Positions 8,752-18,115 of a stretch of 64,000 bases of DNA are shown here, one piece after another (position 1 is the stretch's first letter; the number at the start of each line of letters is the position of its first letter). The stretch is from Pontivivens insulae. Lineage in GTDB: Bacteria; Pseudomonadota; Alphaproteobacteria; Rhodobacterales; Rhodobacteraceae. The stretch lies in the NCBI RefSeq assembly GCF_900302495.1, contig NZ_OMKW01000003.1, forward strand, positions 434,001-498,000. The letters are read 5' to 3'. The translations under genes were made by a program, and so were the position numbers. The notes beneath the pieces were generated by a model. The model did not search any database, was not told where the DNA came from, and worked only from the letters and a program-made list of their open reading frames with translations.

Positions 8752-9765
8752 ATGACCCACCGCTTCCCGATCAAAGAGATTGCCCGGCAGGCCGGTGTTG
8801 GCCCGGCCACAGTAGACAGGGTGCTGAATGGGCGTGCCCATGTCAGCGCCCAGACCAAGGCGAGGGTGACCGCAGCCATCACAGAACTCGAAGCGCAGGA
8901 ATCGCTGTTGGCAGCGCGGGGTCGGCGCATGTTCTTCGATTTTGTCATGGAGGCCCCGGACAGGTTCAGCCGAGAGGTGAAGACAGCCGTCGAGACGGTC
9001 ACCCCGGAGATCAGCGCCGCCGTGTGCCGCGCGCGATTTCGACTGGCGGAGACGATGAGTGATGAGGAGGTGGTCGCCACGCTGAACCGGATCGCACGCC
9101 GTGGCAGCCATGGGCTGTGTCTGAAGGCGCGGGACAGTGCGCCGATCCGCGCCGCTGTTGCCCGGCTTGCCGAGGTTGGCATTCCGACGGTCGCACTGGT
9201 CACCGATGTCACCGGGCGCGTGGCCTATGTCGGGGTCGATAATGCCAGTGCCGGGCGCACGGCCGCCTTGCTGATGGGGCTGAAGTTGACGCAAGGCGCA
9301 CGGGTTCTGGCAACGCGCAGTGGGGCCGAGTTCTCTGGCGAGGAAGAACGGCTGACGGCCTTCCGCGACGCCCTCGCGCATTATGCGCCCGGTGTGGAGG
9401 TGCTGGATTTTTCCGGGGGTGGTGGCGTGTATGAAAGAACCGCACGCCTGCTGAGCGCAACACTGGCCAAGGTGGGCGCGGTTCACGGGGTCTATTCTAT
9501 GGGCGGTGCGAACCGTGCGATTTTGGACGCGATGGACGCCGCCCACCTGAACGCGAGCCTGTTTGTCGCACACGATCTGGACCGCGCCAATCGCGCCCTG
9601 ATCGCATCGGGTGCGATCGACATAATCCTGCATCACGATTTGCGAGCGGACATGCAGAATGTCTTTCGCGCGTTCCTGCACCATCACCGCCTTGTCGCAG
9701 GTCAGCCAGAGGATCTGATGTCACCGGTTCAGGTTATCACGCGGGAAAATTGCCCGCCGCGCTAG
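8752..9765 (+). CDS. LacI family transcriptional regulator
   Basis: 337 residues from the ATG at 8752; a TTG 12 codons upstream is in frame but less likely. An N-terminal HTH reads FPIKEIARQAGVGPATVDRVLN, with the hinge region following, then a periplasmic-binding-protein-like sensor domain (VAYVGVDNASAGRTAALLMG, VHGVYSMGGANRAILDAM). This arrangement, with PATVDRVLNGR, is typical of LacI-family regulators of sugar or polyol genes. Its neighbour across 91 bp is a divergent PhyH-type oxygenase, which it may regulate. No clean CG-centred LacI operator was found in the short divergent gap. Confidence 0.88.
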   Translation: MTHRFPIKEIARQAGVGPATVDRVLNGRAHVSAQTKARVTAAITELEAQESLLAARGRRMFFDFVMEAPDRFSREVKTAVETVTPEISAAVCRARFRLAETMSDEEVVATLNRIARRGSHGLCLKARDSAPIRAAVARLAEVGIPTVALVTDVTGRVAYVGVDNASAGRTAALLMGLKLTQGARVLATRSGAEFSGEEERLTAFRDALAHYAPGVEVLDFSGGGGVYERTARLLSATLAKVGAVHGVYSMGGANRAILDAMDAAHLNASLFVAHDLDRANRALIASGAIDIILHHDLRADMQNVFRAFLHHHRLVAGQPEDLMSPVQVITRENCPPR

Positions 9766-9770
9766 GCCTG

Positions 9771-10214
9771 TCAGTTGATTGCGATCTCGTTCAGGTCGCG
9801 ATCGAGCGTGAAGCGCAGCACGGCGTCATCGCTTAGCCCACTGTCGGGATTGTGGCGTTGGATGGGCAATGTGAATTGGGATTGGGTGTCTGAGAGACGC
9901 TCGACCGACACCTCCGGCAACACCATTCCCGCAAAGCCGAGGCCGCGTTCATTGAGTGAGATCAGGCTGCAAAATGAACCCGGTCCGGCAATCGGGGCCC
10001 ATGTCACCATCAGGTGCGCCCACGCGACCGCAGGCTCACCGGTGTCGAGCGCGATCAGGCGAACCGCCCCATCTTCGAACACGCGGGTCGCCTCCTCCCC
10101 CGGCCAGGCAAGATTGCGGGCGTTGGCCTGCCACGTGTCGCAGTCCCCCGCATGTTGGGCCGCCGCGGGTGCGGCCAGCAGCATGGCCGCGAATAGGCTT
10201 CTCAAAACAGTCAT
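9771..10214 (-). CDS. Secreted hypothetical protein
   Basis: 147 residues with a clear Sec signal peptide: a short basic start, a hydrophobic core RSLFAAMLLAAPAAAQ and likely cleavage after AAAQ or AAA. The mature part has three cysteines, two of which (DCDTW and SFCSLI) could form a disulfide in the periplasm. I do not recognise the family. It is convergent with the LacI gene (5-bp gap) and lies 24 bp downstream of pdxJ on the same strand, so it may be the last gene of the rsh-DUF2062-pdxJ unit. Confidence 0.6.
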   Translation of the reverse strand: MTVLRSLFAAMLLAAPAAAQHAGDCDTWQANARNLAWPGEEATRVFEDGAVRLIALDTGEPAVAWAHLMVTWAPIAGPGSFCSLISLNERGLGFAGMVLPEVSVERLSDTQSQFTLPIQRHNPDSGLSDDAVLRFTLDRDLNEIAIN

Positions 10215-10238
10215 AGCGCCCCTCTCGCCTGATAAGGA

Positions 10239-10982
10239 TCAGCGGGCAGTGTCCATCAAGCGGCGCATATGGGCAATGGCCCCGTCGAGACCGGAAAAGA
10301 TCGCCTCGCCAATCAGGAAGTGGCCGATATTGAGCTCCATGACCTGAGGAAGGGCTGCGATGGGCTGCACCGTCTCGTAACTGAGGCCGTGGCCTGCGTG
10401 AACCTCCAACCCCAGATCGTGGGCGAAGGCGGCCATTTCGGTGAGGCGGGCAAGCTCTGCGTCCCGTTCCTCAAACCGGCCTTCGGCATGGGCGTCGCAA
10501 TAGGCGCCGGTGTGCAATTCGATCACCTGCGCGCCGATGCGGTTGGCCGCCTCGATCTGGCGCTGATCGGCGGCAATGAAGATGGACACGCGCGAACCAG
10601 CCTCAACCAGCGGGGCGATGAAATGGGCCAGGCGGTTTTCATCCTGTGCAACCTCAAGCCCGCCTTCGGTCGTGCGCTCCTCCCGCTTTTCGGGAACGAT
10701 GCAGACGGCATGGGGTTTGTGGCGCAGAGCGATGGCCTGCATCTCATCCGTGGCGGCCATTTCGAAGTTGAGCGGGACGGTCAGGGCCTCCATCAGCGCG
10801 TCGATATCCGCATCACCGATATGGCGGCGATCCTCGCGCAGATGGGCGGTGATGCCATCGGCGCCCGCACGCTCTGCCAGTTTGGCCGCGCGCACAGGGT
10901 CGGGTGTCGCCCCGCCACGGGCATTGCGGACGGTGGCGACGTGGTCGATGTTCACGCCCAGACGCAATTTATTCACGCTCAT
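10239..10982 (-). CDS. pdxJ: Pyridoxine 5'-phosphate synthase
   Basis: 247 residues with the PdxJ hallmarks: [19 protein letters not shown] at the start, [16 protein letters not shown], and [19 protein letters not shown], ending in [15 protein letters not shown]. The enzyme condenses 1-deoxyxylulose 5-phosphate with 3-amino-2-oxopropyl phosphate to form pyridoxine 5'-phosphate, the last ring-closing step of vitamin B6 synthesis. It overlaps the preceding DUF2062 gene by 14 bases. Confidence 0.97.
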   Translation of the reverse strand: MSVNKLRLGVNIDHVATVRNARGGATPDPVRAAKLAERAGADGITAHLREDRRHIGDADIDALMEALTVPLNFEMAATDEMQAIALRHKPHAVCIVPEKREERTTEGGLEVAQDENRLAHFIAPLVEAGSRVSIFIAADQRQIEAANRIGAQVIELHTGAYCDAHAEGRFEERDAELARLTEMAAFAHDLGLEVHAGHGLSYETVQPIAALPQVMELNIGHFLIGEAIFSGLDGAIAHMRRLMDTAR

Positions 10983-11628
10983 GCTCCAACTCCTTTGCCA
11001 GTGCCGCCTGCGCGGCCTTTGCGCGTCGCGCGAACTTTGCCATGCGCCGTTCGCGTCGCCTGCGCTGATAGGCCCGGACGATGGGGCGCGCCACGTAATA
11101 CGATGTCACACCCGCGATCAGACCGGGGATCAGTCCACCGATAAGATAGGGCACGAACAGGCCAAAAAAGAAGTCTGATAGCAGATCCCATGAAGAAGTT
11201 TTGTATCCAAACAAAGACTTGACCGACCGCCACAGCCCGACAAAGGCCCCGGCGAAGCGGTGGGTCACCTCGACATAGTTCCCCGGCGCCGGTCCGTTGG
11301 CGACGATGCTGCCGAACCACAAAGAGACATAGCCGATTGCCGGAAAGGTCAGCGGATTGCCAAAGAACGTCCCAATCACAGAGGCCAGCACATTGCCGCG
11401 CAGCAGGACCGCCAGCAGCATCGCGACGACGATGTGAAATCCGAAGAAGGGCGTGAAGGTAACGAAAACGCCGAGGGCCAGACCCAGAGAAACCTTATGC
11501 GGACTGTCGGGAATGCGACGCAGGCGGTGCCCGATATATTCCACCGCACGTGCCCAGCCCCCTCGGGGCCAAAGGCCATTGCGGGCCCATTCGAGCCAAC
11601 CCAGCGGTTTGCGTCGCTTAAAGACCAT
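10969..11628 (-). CDS. DUF2062 domain membrane protein
   Basis: 219 residues. A basic N-terminus is followed by [24 protein letters not shown], a large hydrophobic region ([37 protein letters not shown]) and a C-terminal membrane stretch ending in a long, highly basic cytoplasmic tail rich in Arg, Lys and Ala. The FTPFFGFH and GNPLTFP motifs are typical of DUF2062, an inner-membrane family without firm function. It lies between rsh and pdxJ and overlaps pdxJ, so it belongs to the same transcription unit. Confidence 0.85.
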   Translation of the reverse strand: MVFKRRKPLGWLEWARNGLWPRGGWARAVEYIGHRLRRIPDSPHKVSLGLALGVFVTFTPFFGFHIVVAMLLAVLLRGNVLASVIGTFFGNPLTFPAIGYVSLWFGSIVANGPAPGNYVEVTHRFAGAFVGLWRSVKSLFGYKTSSWDLLSDFFFGLFVPYLIGGLIPGLIAGVTSYYVARPIVRAYQRRRRERRMAKFARRAKAAQAALAKELEHERE

Positions 11629-11664
11629 AATCCCCGTCAGTGGCCGTTGGTTTCAATCCGCGCC

Positions 11665-13824
11665 TTAGGAACGCGTCTCTGACCTACGCTCCCGCACCAC
11701 CTCTGTCACCGCCGAATCCGCTTCGATGGCGGTCATGATGCGAGAAAGGTGGGTGACGTCCCGCACATCAACACTCAAACGCACCACGTAGAAATCGGGT
11801 TTCGGGTCTTCAATGCAAATGTCGCTGATATTCGCGTGATGCTCTCCAATCAGGGAGCACAGCCGGCCCAGAACGCCGGCATCATTGGCCATCGTCGTCA
11901 CGAGGTCGGCAGTATGATTGCCAAGGCTTTCGCCCGCCCCCCAGCGCAGATCCACCCAACGGTCGGGCGATTCGTCGAAGGCGACCAGTTCAGGGCAATC
12001 AATCGCATGCACCTGCACGCCGCGACCGCGCCACGTGATGCCGATGATCCGTTCGCCCGGCAACGGCTTGCAGCAGGGCGCCGCCTGTGCGGATTGCCCT
12101 TGTGTCAGGCCGATCACCCCGTCCTTGCGGGTGGTGTTGGGGCCCAGTTCCTCAAGCGATAAAAGCTCGGGGTAGAGGGCCTGAACGATCTGGTTGCCCG
12201 TCACCTCTGCCGCGCCAAGCGCGCGCAGCAGATCATCAGCATCGGAGAAATTCAGCCGCTCTGCCGCTGTGGCCATGGCACGGTCTGACAACGACTTATC
12301 AACCTTGTCGAGTGCTGCGCGGGCAAATTCGCGGCCAAGCCGGATCTGGCTGGCCCGTTCTTCCAGACGTGCGAAACGGCGGATGGCGGTCTTCGCCCGT
12401 CCGGTGACGACAAGATCGGCCCAACTGGCCTGCGGCGTCTGTCCGGGGGCGGAAATGATTTCAACCGATTGCCCGTTGCGCAGCCGCGTGAAAAGCGGGC
12501 GGCGCTGGCCGTCTACCTTGGCCCCAACGCAGGAATTGCCCAGATTCGTATGAATCGCATAGGCAAAGTCGAGCGGTGTGGCCCCGCGCGGCAGTTTCAC
12601 GACGCGACCCTTCGGCGTGAAGCAGAACACCTGATCGGAGAACATTTCCAGCTTCACATGCTCAAGAACCTCGGACGGGTTCTCTGCCGTGTCGAGGTCT
12701 TCGCGCAGGGATTGCAGCCAGTTTGCAGGATCTGCGGCGAATGGGTTTTCGAACCGGATGCCGTCCCGATAGGACCAGTGGGCCGCGACACCGGTTTCAT
12801 TCACCTCATGCATCTCTTCAGTGCGGATCTGGATCTCAACCCGGCGTGCCTTGCGGCCCGACACGGTGGTGTGGATCGAGCGGTACCCGTTGGATTTCGG
12901 CTGGCTGATATAGTCCTTGAATCGTCCGGGAACGGCATTCCAGCGGCGATGCACCAGACCGAGTGCGGCGTAGCAGTCCTCTTCGGACTTGGTGATGATG
13001 CGGAACGCGAAGATGTCGGAGAGGCGATTGAACTCTCCATCCTTCTCATCGAGTTTGCGCCAGATTGAGAAGGGCTTTTTCTCTCTCCCGGTGACGAGGG
13101 CGTCGATGCCTGCGGCAGTGAGCAGGTTTTCGATGTCTTCAACGGTGCGGTCGATCACATCGCCGGTTTCGTTCTTGAGCGTGATGAAGCGCCGGATGAC
13201 GGACGACCGCCCTTCCGGGTTCAGGATACGAAAGCACAGATCCTCAAGCTCTTCTCGCATGGACTGCATGCCCATCCGGCCCGCGAGCGGCGCGTAGATG
13301 TCCATCGTCTCTTGCGCCTTTTGAACCTGCTTTTCAGGGCGCATGTGCTTGATGGTGCGCATGTTGTGCAGGCGGTCGTTCAGCTTGACCAGAACGACGC
13401 GCAAATCCTCTGCCATGGCGAGGATGAGCTTGTGGAAATTCTCGGCCTGCTTGGTCTCTTTCGAAGAGAGCTGCAGGTTCGTCAGCTTGGTGACACCGTT
13501 GACCAGATCGGCCACTTCCGCGCCAAACAGGCGGCGGATTTCAGGCAGCGTCGAACCGGTATCCTCAACCGTGTCGTGCAGGAGGGCGGTGACGATCGTG
13601 GCATCATCCAGCTGATCGTTCACGACCATACCCGCAACGGCGAGCGGGTGTGTAAAATAGGGTTCACCCGAATGCCGCCTTTGTTCACCATGCGCATGTT
13701 GCGCATAGGCATAGGCTGCCTCGATCAGTGCACTATCGGATTTGGGATTGTAGGCTCGGACGCGCGCCGCAAGGTCCGGCGCGCGTGGGCTGAAAAGGAC
13801 AGGTTCAGGTGACCCGTCCGCCAT
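11665..13824 (-). CDS. rsh: Bifunctional (p)ppGpp synthetase/hydrolase, RelA/SpoT family
   Basis: 719 residues with all four domains. The N-terminal HD hydrolase shows HSGEPYFTHPLAVAGMV and IVTALLHDTVEDTG, with the HD pair intact. The synthetase domain has SIWRKLDEKDGEFNRLSDIF and GRFKDYISQPKSNGYRSIHT. The TGS domain (VFCFTPKGRVVKLPRGATPL) and the C-terminal ACT domain (DAGVLGRLCSLIGEHHANIS) follow. Alphaproteobacteria usually have this single long enzyme for the stringent response. It starts 4 bp downstream of the rpoZ stop, giving an rpoZ-rsh operon as in many proteobacteria. Confidence 0.96.
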   Translation of the reverse strand: MADGSPEPVLFSPRAPDLAARVRAYNPKSDSALIEAAYAYAQHAHGEQRRHSGEPYFTHPLAVAGMVVNDQLDDATIVTALLHDTVEDTGSTLPEIRRLFGAEVADLVNGVTKLTNLQLSSKETKQAENFHKLILAMAEDLRVVLVKLNDRLHNMRTIKHMRPEKQVQKAQETMDIYAPLAGRMGMQSMREELEDLCFRILNPEGRSSVIRRFITLKNETGDVIDRTVEDIENLLTAAGIDALVTGREKKPFSIWRKLDEKDGEFNRLSDIFAFRIITKSEEDCYAALGLVHRRWNAVPGRFKDYISQPKSNGYRSIHTTVSGRKARRVEIQIRTEEMHEVNETGVAAHWSYRDGIRFENPFAADPANWLQSLREDLDTAENPSEVLEHVKLEMFSDQVFCFTPKGRVVKLPRGATPLDFAYAIHTNLGNSCVGAKVDGQRRPLFTRLRNGQSVEIISAPGQTPQASWADLVVTGRAKTAIRRFARLEERASQIRLGREFARAALDKVDKSLSDRAMATAAERLNFSDADDLLRALGAAEVTGNQIVQALYPELLSLEELGPNTTRKDGVIGLTQGQSAQAAPCCKPLPGERIIGITWRGRGVQVHAIDCPELVAFDESPDRWVDLRWGAGESLGNHTADLVTTMANDAGVLGRLCSLIGEHHANISDICIEDPKPDFYVVRLSVDVRDVTHLSRIMTAIEADSAVTEVVRERRSETRS

Positions 13825-13828
13825 GGTG

Positions 13829-14185
13829 TCAGCGTTCGCCTTGCGCGTCCATCAGGGCACGCAGAAGGGATTCTTCGGACATGTCGTCCTCGGACGGGGC
13901 GTCGCCGCCATTGTCGCCCATGAGCAGAGCCATCTGATCCTCTTCCGGCTCATCCACCTCGATCTGGCGCTGGTTGGATTCGATGGCCGCTTCCTTCAGC
14001 TGGGATGCGGTCAGCGTCTCATCCGCGATTTCGCGCAGGGCCACGACAGGGTTCTTGTCGTTGTCACGCTCAACAGTGAGCGGGGCGCCCGAGCTCAACT
14101 CACGCGCGCGATGAGCCGCAAGCATGACCAACTCGAAGCGGTTGGGAACTTTATCGACGCAATCTTCAACAGTGACGCGAGCCAT
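13829..14185 (-). CDS. rpoZ: DNA-directed RNA polymerase subunit omega
   Basis: 118 residues beginning [22 protein letters not shown] and containing [20 protein letters not shown], the standard omega-subunit pattern. The acidic C-terminal tail is common in Rhodobacteraceae. Omega helps assemble the beta-prime subunit and, in other bacteria, contributes to a ppGpp site, which fits the adjacent rsh gene only 4 bases downstream. Confidence 0.95.
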   Translation of the reverse strand: MARVTVEDCVDKVPNRFELVMLAAHRARELSSGAPLTVERDNDKNPVVALREIADETLTASQLKEAAIESNQRQIEVDEPEEDQMALLMGDNGGDAPSEDDMSEESLLRALMDAQGER

Positions 14186-14263
14186 GTGTGGCCTCCACTC
14201 TCATCCAGTCTCGGTGAAAGGTATCAGATAACTTGCCGTGCGGCGGGATGCAAGGGCGCAGCC

Positions 14264-14824
14264 TCAGCGCGCAAGTTGAATGATTTCAGCGCGTTCTGCC
14301 GGTGCGAGGTCTGCAAGCATCTGCGAAACGGTCCGCTCCGTCACGGGATGGGTCCAATCTGGGGCAATATCTGCCAGCGGGACGAGGACGAATCCCCGCT
14401 CGTGCAGGCGCGGATGGGGCAGGATCAGCTCCTCCGGCGGTGGCGGCGGCGCCCCGTCATAGCGTTGTGCCATCCACGCACGGACAGTCGAAATATCCGG
14501 GAGGATCTGCTGCCCCGCCCCCAGCAGATCGAGGTCGAGAGTGCGCGGACCCCAGCGCACATCGCGCGTCCGCCCCGCCCCGGCCTCCACCTCATGCAAG
14601 CGCGTCAGCATTGCCTGCGGGGTATCGGAGCTGATCAGGCAGGCCGCGGCGTTGACGAAATCAGGGCCGGATCCGGGGGGAAAGGCAGGCGTTGTGTAGT
14701 AGGCGCTGACAGCCTCAACACGGACATGATCGCAGCTGAGCGCGGCAAGAGCGGCATCGAGAACAGCCGCCCTTTCCAATGGTGATCCAGCCAGATTTGC
14801 GCCGAGCGCGATCAGGTAATGCAT
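14264..14824 (-). CDS. folK: 2-amino-4-hydroxy-6-hydroxymethyldihydropteridine pyrophosphokinase
   Basis: 186 residues. The N-terminus LIALGANLAGSPLERAAVL, the central DVRWGPRTLDLDLLGAGQQI and the ILPHPRLHERGFVLVPLADI block are the HPPK signatures for pterin and Mg-ATP binding. The enzyme pyrophosphorylates the pterin precursor in folate synthesis. There is an insertion rich in proline (APPPPPEE) between the two conserved blocks. It is 78 bp upstream of rpoZ and divergent from the NYN-domain gene. Confidence 0.95.
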   Translation of the reverse strand: MHYLIALGANLAGSPLERAAVLDAALAALSCDHVRVEAVSAYYTTPAFPPGSGPDFVNAAACLISSDTPQAMLTRLHEVEAGAGRTRDVRWGPRTLDLDLLGAGQQILPDISTVRAWMAQRYDGAPPPPPEELILPHPRLHERGFVLVPLADIAPDWTHPVTERTVSQMLADLAPAERAEIIQLAR

Positions 14825-14941
14825 GTTTACGTCACAATCCTACTTTGCAACTGCCGCCGATTTTTCTAACGTGAGACATTGTATTACGGGTCCGAGCGTT
14901 TTGCGGACAGCTTTGAATTTTTGAATGTATTGGAGAAGGTC

Positions 14942-15490
14942 GTGTTTTATCGGGATGAGCGCCTGGCGCTGTTCATTGACGGATCGAACCTCTACGCGGC
15001 CGCGAAGGCGCTTGGGTTTGACATTGACTATAAGCTTTTGCGTTCGGAATTCATGCGCCGTGGCAAGCTGCTGCGCGCGTTTTACTACACCGCCCTGCTG
15101 GAGAATGAGGAATATTCTCCGATCCGGCCACTGGTCGACTGGCTGAACTATAACGGTTTCACCATGGTCACAAAGCCCGCGAAGGAGTTCACGGATGCCG
15201 CCGGGCGGCGGAAGGTGAAGGGCAATATGGATATTGAGCTGGCCGTCGATGCGATGGAGATGGCCCCGCATATTGATCATATGGTGCTGTTCTCGGGCGA
15301 TGGGGATTTTCGCCCACTCGTCGCGGGCATCCAGCGGCAGGGTGTTCGGGTGTCGGTCGTGAGCACGATCCGTTCAAACCCGCCGATGATCGCGGATGAT
15401 CTGCGCCGCCAAACGGACAATTTCATCGAGCTGGATGAGCTGCGCGACGTGATCGGCCGCCCGATGCGCGAGCGCCCGGCAGAGGACTGA
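14942..15490 (+). CDS. NYN-domain protein, LabA/DUF88 family
   Basis: 182 residues from a GTG at 14942 that has GGAG 6 bases upstream; the longer frame would use a TTG at 14879 and add an unlike tail. The PIN-like NYN fold is recognised by LALFIDGSNLYAAAKAL, by KVKGNMDIELAVDAMEMA, and by LFSGDGDFRPLVAGIQRQG: these three blocks carry the acidic residues of a putative metal-dependent nuclease site. LabA-type proteins are widespread, and a role in RNA processing is suspected but not shown here. Divergent from folK. Confidence 0.85.
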   Translation: MFYRDERLALFIDGSNLYAAAKALGFDIDYKLLRSEFMRRGKLLRAFYYTALLENEEYSPIRPLVDWLNYNGFTMVTKPAKEFTDAAGRRKVKGNMDIELAVDAMEMAPHIDHMVLFSGDGDFRPLVAGIQRQGVRVSVVSTIRSNPPMIADDLRRQTDNFIELDELRDVIGRPMRERPAED

Positions 15491-15543
15491 TCTCAACCAC
15501 TTGTTAGTCTTCTCACGCCACCATCGGCCATGTTTGGCAAAGG

Positions 15544-16212
15544 ATGGAGGCGGGATTGACGGTTGCGACGGCGCTGCGGGTTTTGGCGATGGAGATCTAT
15601 GCCGCCGTCTCAAAGGCGCAATATGCTGCTTCAATGCTGGCCCTTGCGATCCAGCAGCTTCGCGCAGGCAGTGTGACGTTAAACCGCGACACAATTGGGG
15701 CGGCACGGACTGATTTGCGCGATGCCCATACAATGCTGGTTGAGCATGTGCCGCGCAGGGTCGCCGAACTCGACCCGGATGCCCCGAAAAATCTGCGAGA
15801 CATGCGCGGCGCCTCCGTGCGGCTGCTGGAGCGATTGCTCGATCAGATGCCCGACAGCATCTCCGATGATCAACTCGCACAACATCTGCATGATCGGGGC
15901 GTGGACACCGCCCTTCTGGTGGGCGAGATCAGTGAAACATTCGGTCAGTACCTTGCCGAAATGCAGTTGCGTGTCGTCACCACCTCTCAGCAGCGGGCGC
16001 GGATCAATGAATCCACGATTGGCGATCTGCTCAACCAATTGAGCAACATGGGCACGAGTATCGAGCTGATCGCAATCAACGCGGCAATCGAAGCCGCGCG
16101 AACCGGCCCGGCGGGCGCAGGGTTTGCGGTCATCGCACAGGAGGTGCAGTCCCTGTCGGGGCAGATGGGATCGGTGGTCAGTGCCGCGCAAGAGGAATTG
16201 CGCGGGCTTTGA
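15544..16212 (+). CDS. Soluble protein with a chemoreceptor signalling-tip motif
   Basis: 222 residues, predicted almost entirely helical, without signal peptide or membrane segment. Residues 173-205 (IELIAINAAIEAARTG, then GFAVIAQEVQSLS) closely match the hairpin tip of methyl-accepting chemotaxis proteins that contacts CheA and CheW. The usual long coiled-coil arms, HAMP and periplasmic sensor are missing, so this is not a standard receptor. Residues 1-130 form heptad-like helices of unknown type. No che genes are nearby. The ATG at 15544 is used, but a TTG at 15556 behind GGAGG is an alternative. It could be a soluble adaptor or sensor. Confidence 0.6.
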   Translation: MEAGLTVATALRVLAMEIYAAVSKAQYAASMLALAIQQLRAGSVTLNRDTIGAARTDLRDAHTMLVEHVPRRVAELDPDAPKNLRDMRGASVRLLERLLDQMPDSISDDQLAQHLHDRGVDTALLVGEISETFGQYLAEMQLRVVTTSQQRARINESTIGDLLNQLSNMGTSIELIAINAAIEAARTGPAGAGFAVIAQEVQSLSGQMGSVVSAAQEELRGL

Positions 16213-16270
16213 CCTCGATCAAACCATTCACTGCGCAAATTCGACATGGTGGGGCAAAGGGAGACCTCCA

Positions 16271-17059
16271 ATGCCCAAAACGCCCTATGTGCCCCCTATC
16301 CCCCCGCGCATCCGCGCCATTGATCTGGAAGATGTGCGCGCCGCGCTGCGAGCGGGGGTCGACGATTTCAAGGCGGAGCCAAAGTTCGGCATTGTGATTG
16401 GGCTGATCTACGCGCTGGCAGGCATCGCAATGATGGCGGGAATTGGCGGAGCGGCCCCGATCTGGGCGATCATTCCATTGATGCTGGGCTTCCCGCTGGT
16501 TGGTCCCTTTGTCGCTGTCGCCTTTTACGAGATCAGTCGCGCGCGCGCCGAGGGACGCGCGCCCACATGGGGTGACGTCTTGCGACTGATGCTTGCGCAG
16601 CGAAACCGAGAGCTGGTCTGGATGGCGATGGTGGTCCTGTTTGTCTTCTGGATCTGGATCTATCAGGTCCGCCTGCTGCTGGCCTTATGGTTGGGCTTTG
16701 CCGCGTTCAGCGATCCGGCGAGTTTCGCAAGCGTCGCCTTTACGACACCGGCTGGGATCGGGTTCCTGATCAACGGCACAATTGTCGGCGGATTGCTGGC
16801 ACTGGTGCTATTCTCGCTGACCGTAACAGCCATTCCGCTGTTGCTTGATCAGGATCGGGACATTGTAACAGCCATGATTGCGAGTGTCCGCTCCGTCCTC
16901 GCTTCACCCCGGCCGATGTTGAGCTGGGCTGTGTTTGTGGCGATCTGCCTATTCATTGCGATGCTGCCAGCCTTCCTTGGGTTGGCGATTGCACTGCCAA
17001 TCCTGGGCCATGCGACCTGGCATCTTTACACAAAGACCGTGGAGCGATCCGGGGGCTGA
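16271..17059 (+). CDS. DUF2189 family integral membrane protein
   Basis: 262 residues from ATG 16271, behind GGGAG. A cytoplasmic N-terminus with [20 protein letters not shown] is followed by about six membrane segments ([39 protein letters not shown], and others); the loop between has [14 protein letters not shown]. The combined pattern fits DUF2189, an uncharacterised inner-membrane family. Neighbours ispH and the chemoreceptor-tip protein give no functional clue. Confidence 0.75.
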   Translation: MPKTPYVPPIPPRIRAIDLEDVRAALRAGVDDFKAEPKFGIVIGLIYALAGIAMMAGIGGAAPIWAIIPLMLGFPLVGPFVAVAFYEISRARAEGRAPTWGDVLRLMLAQRNRELVWMAMVVLFVFWIWIYQVRLLLALWLGFAAFSDPASFASVAFTTPAGIGFLINGTIVGGLLALVLFSLTVTAIPLLLDQDRDIVTAMIASVRSVLASPRPMLSWAVFVAICLFIAMLPAFLGLAIALPILGHATWHLYTKTVERSGG

Positions 17060-17133
17060 CGCAAAAAGCGCGGCGGCAGTATTTCGCATTAAAGACCGGC
17101 ACCCTATACTCTGCTCAACAAGTGGAGATGCCG

Positions 17134-18081
17134 ATGCCGCCCCTGACCCTCTATCTCGCCGCGCCGCGCGGCTTTTGCGCAGGCGTTGACCGCGCCATTA
17201 AGATCGTCGAAATGGCCCTCGAAAAATGGGGCGCACCCGTCTATGTGCGCCACGAAATCGTGCACAACAAATACGTTGTCGATGATCTGCGCGATAAGGG
17301 CGCGGTCTTTGTCGAAGAACTGGATGAGTGCCCGACCGATCGCCCGGTGATCTTTTCGGCGCATGGTGTGGCCAAATCGGTCCCGGCTGCGGCAGAAGCA
17401 CGGCAGATGCTCTACGTCGATGCGACCTGCCCCCTTGTCAGCAAGGTTCATATCGAGGCCGAGCGCCATCATGCCAACGGCCTGCAAATGGTCATGATCG
17501 GGCATGACGGGCATCCCGAGACGATCGGCACGATGGGTCAGTTGCCTGATGGTGAGGTTCTGCTGGTCGAGACCGCGGATGATGTGGAAACGCTTGAACC
17601 GCGCGACCCTGAAAAGCTGGCCTTCATCACGCAGACCACGTTGAGCGTTGATGACACCGCCGATATCGTGGCCGCCCTCAAGGCACGTTTCCCCAATATC
17701 GTCGGGCCGCATAAAGAGGATATCTGCTACGCGACCACGAACCGGCAGGAGGCCGTGAAGGCCGTCGCGCCAAAGGTGGATGCGTTGCTGGTGATCGGTG
17801 CGCCGAACTCCTCGAACTCGAAACGTTTGGTTGAAGTTGGCTCGCGCGCCGGGTGCTCTTATTCGCAGTTGGTTCAGCGCGCGGTCGACATTGACTGGCG
17901 CGCCCTGGACGGGATCAAGACGCTTGGGATCACAGCCGGTGCAAGCGCACCGGAGGTTCTGATCGAAGAAGTGATCGACGCCTTTCGCGCCCGCTATGAC
18001 GTGACTGTCGAGATTGTGGAGACGGCGCAGGAGCGGGTGGAATTCAAGGTGCCGCGCGTGTTGCGCGAGAGGGTCGCGTGA
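17134..18081 (+). CDS. ispH: 4-hydroxy-3-methylbut-2-enyl diphosphate reductase
   Basis: 315 residues from the ATG at 17134, which has GGAG 6 bases upstream. The iron-sulfur cluster cysteines are in [25 protein letters not shown] and [15 protein letters not shown]. Catalytic-site motifs [13 protein letters not shown] and [14 protein letters not shown] are intact. The enzyme reduces HMBPP to IPP and DMAPP, the last step of the non-mevalonate isoprenoid pathway. It is followed by a LysE gene in the same direction at 34 bp. Confidence 0.97.
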   Translation: MPPLTLYLAAPRGFCAGVDRAIKIVEMALEKWGAPVYVRHEIVHNKYVVDDLRDKGAVFVEELDECPTDRPVIFSAHGVAKSVPAAAEARQMLYVDATCPLVSKVHIEAERHHANGLQMVMIGHDGHPETIGTMGQLPDGEVLLVETADDVETLEPRDPEKLAFITQTTLSVDDTADIVAALKARFPNIVGPHKEDICYATTNRQEAVKAVAPKVDALLVIGAPNSSNSKRLVEVGSRAGCSYSQLVQRAVDIDWRALDGIKTLGITAGASAPEVLIEEVIDAFRARYDVTVEIVETAQERVEFKVPRVLRERVA

Positions 18082-18115
18082 GCCTGCACCTCCCCCTTCG
18101 GACGGAGGATTTGGG

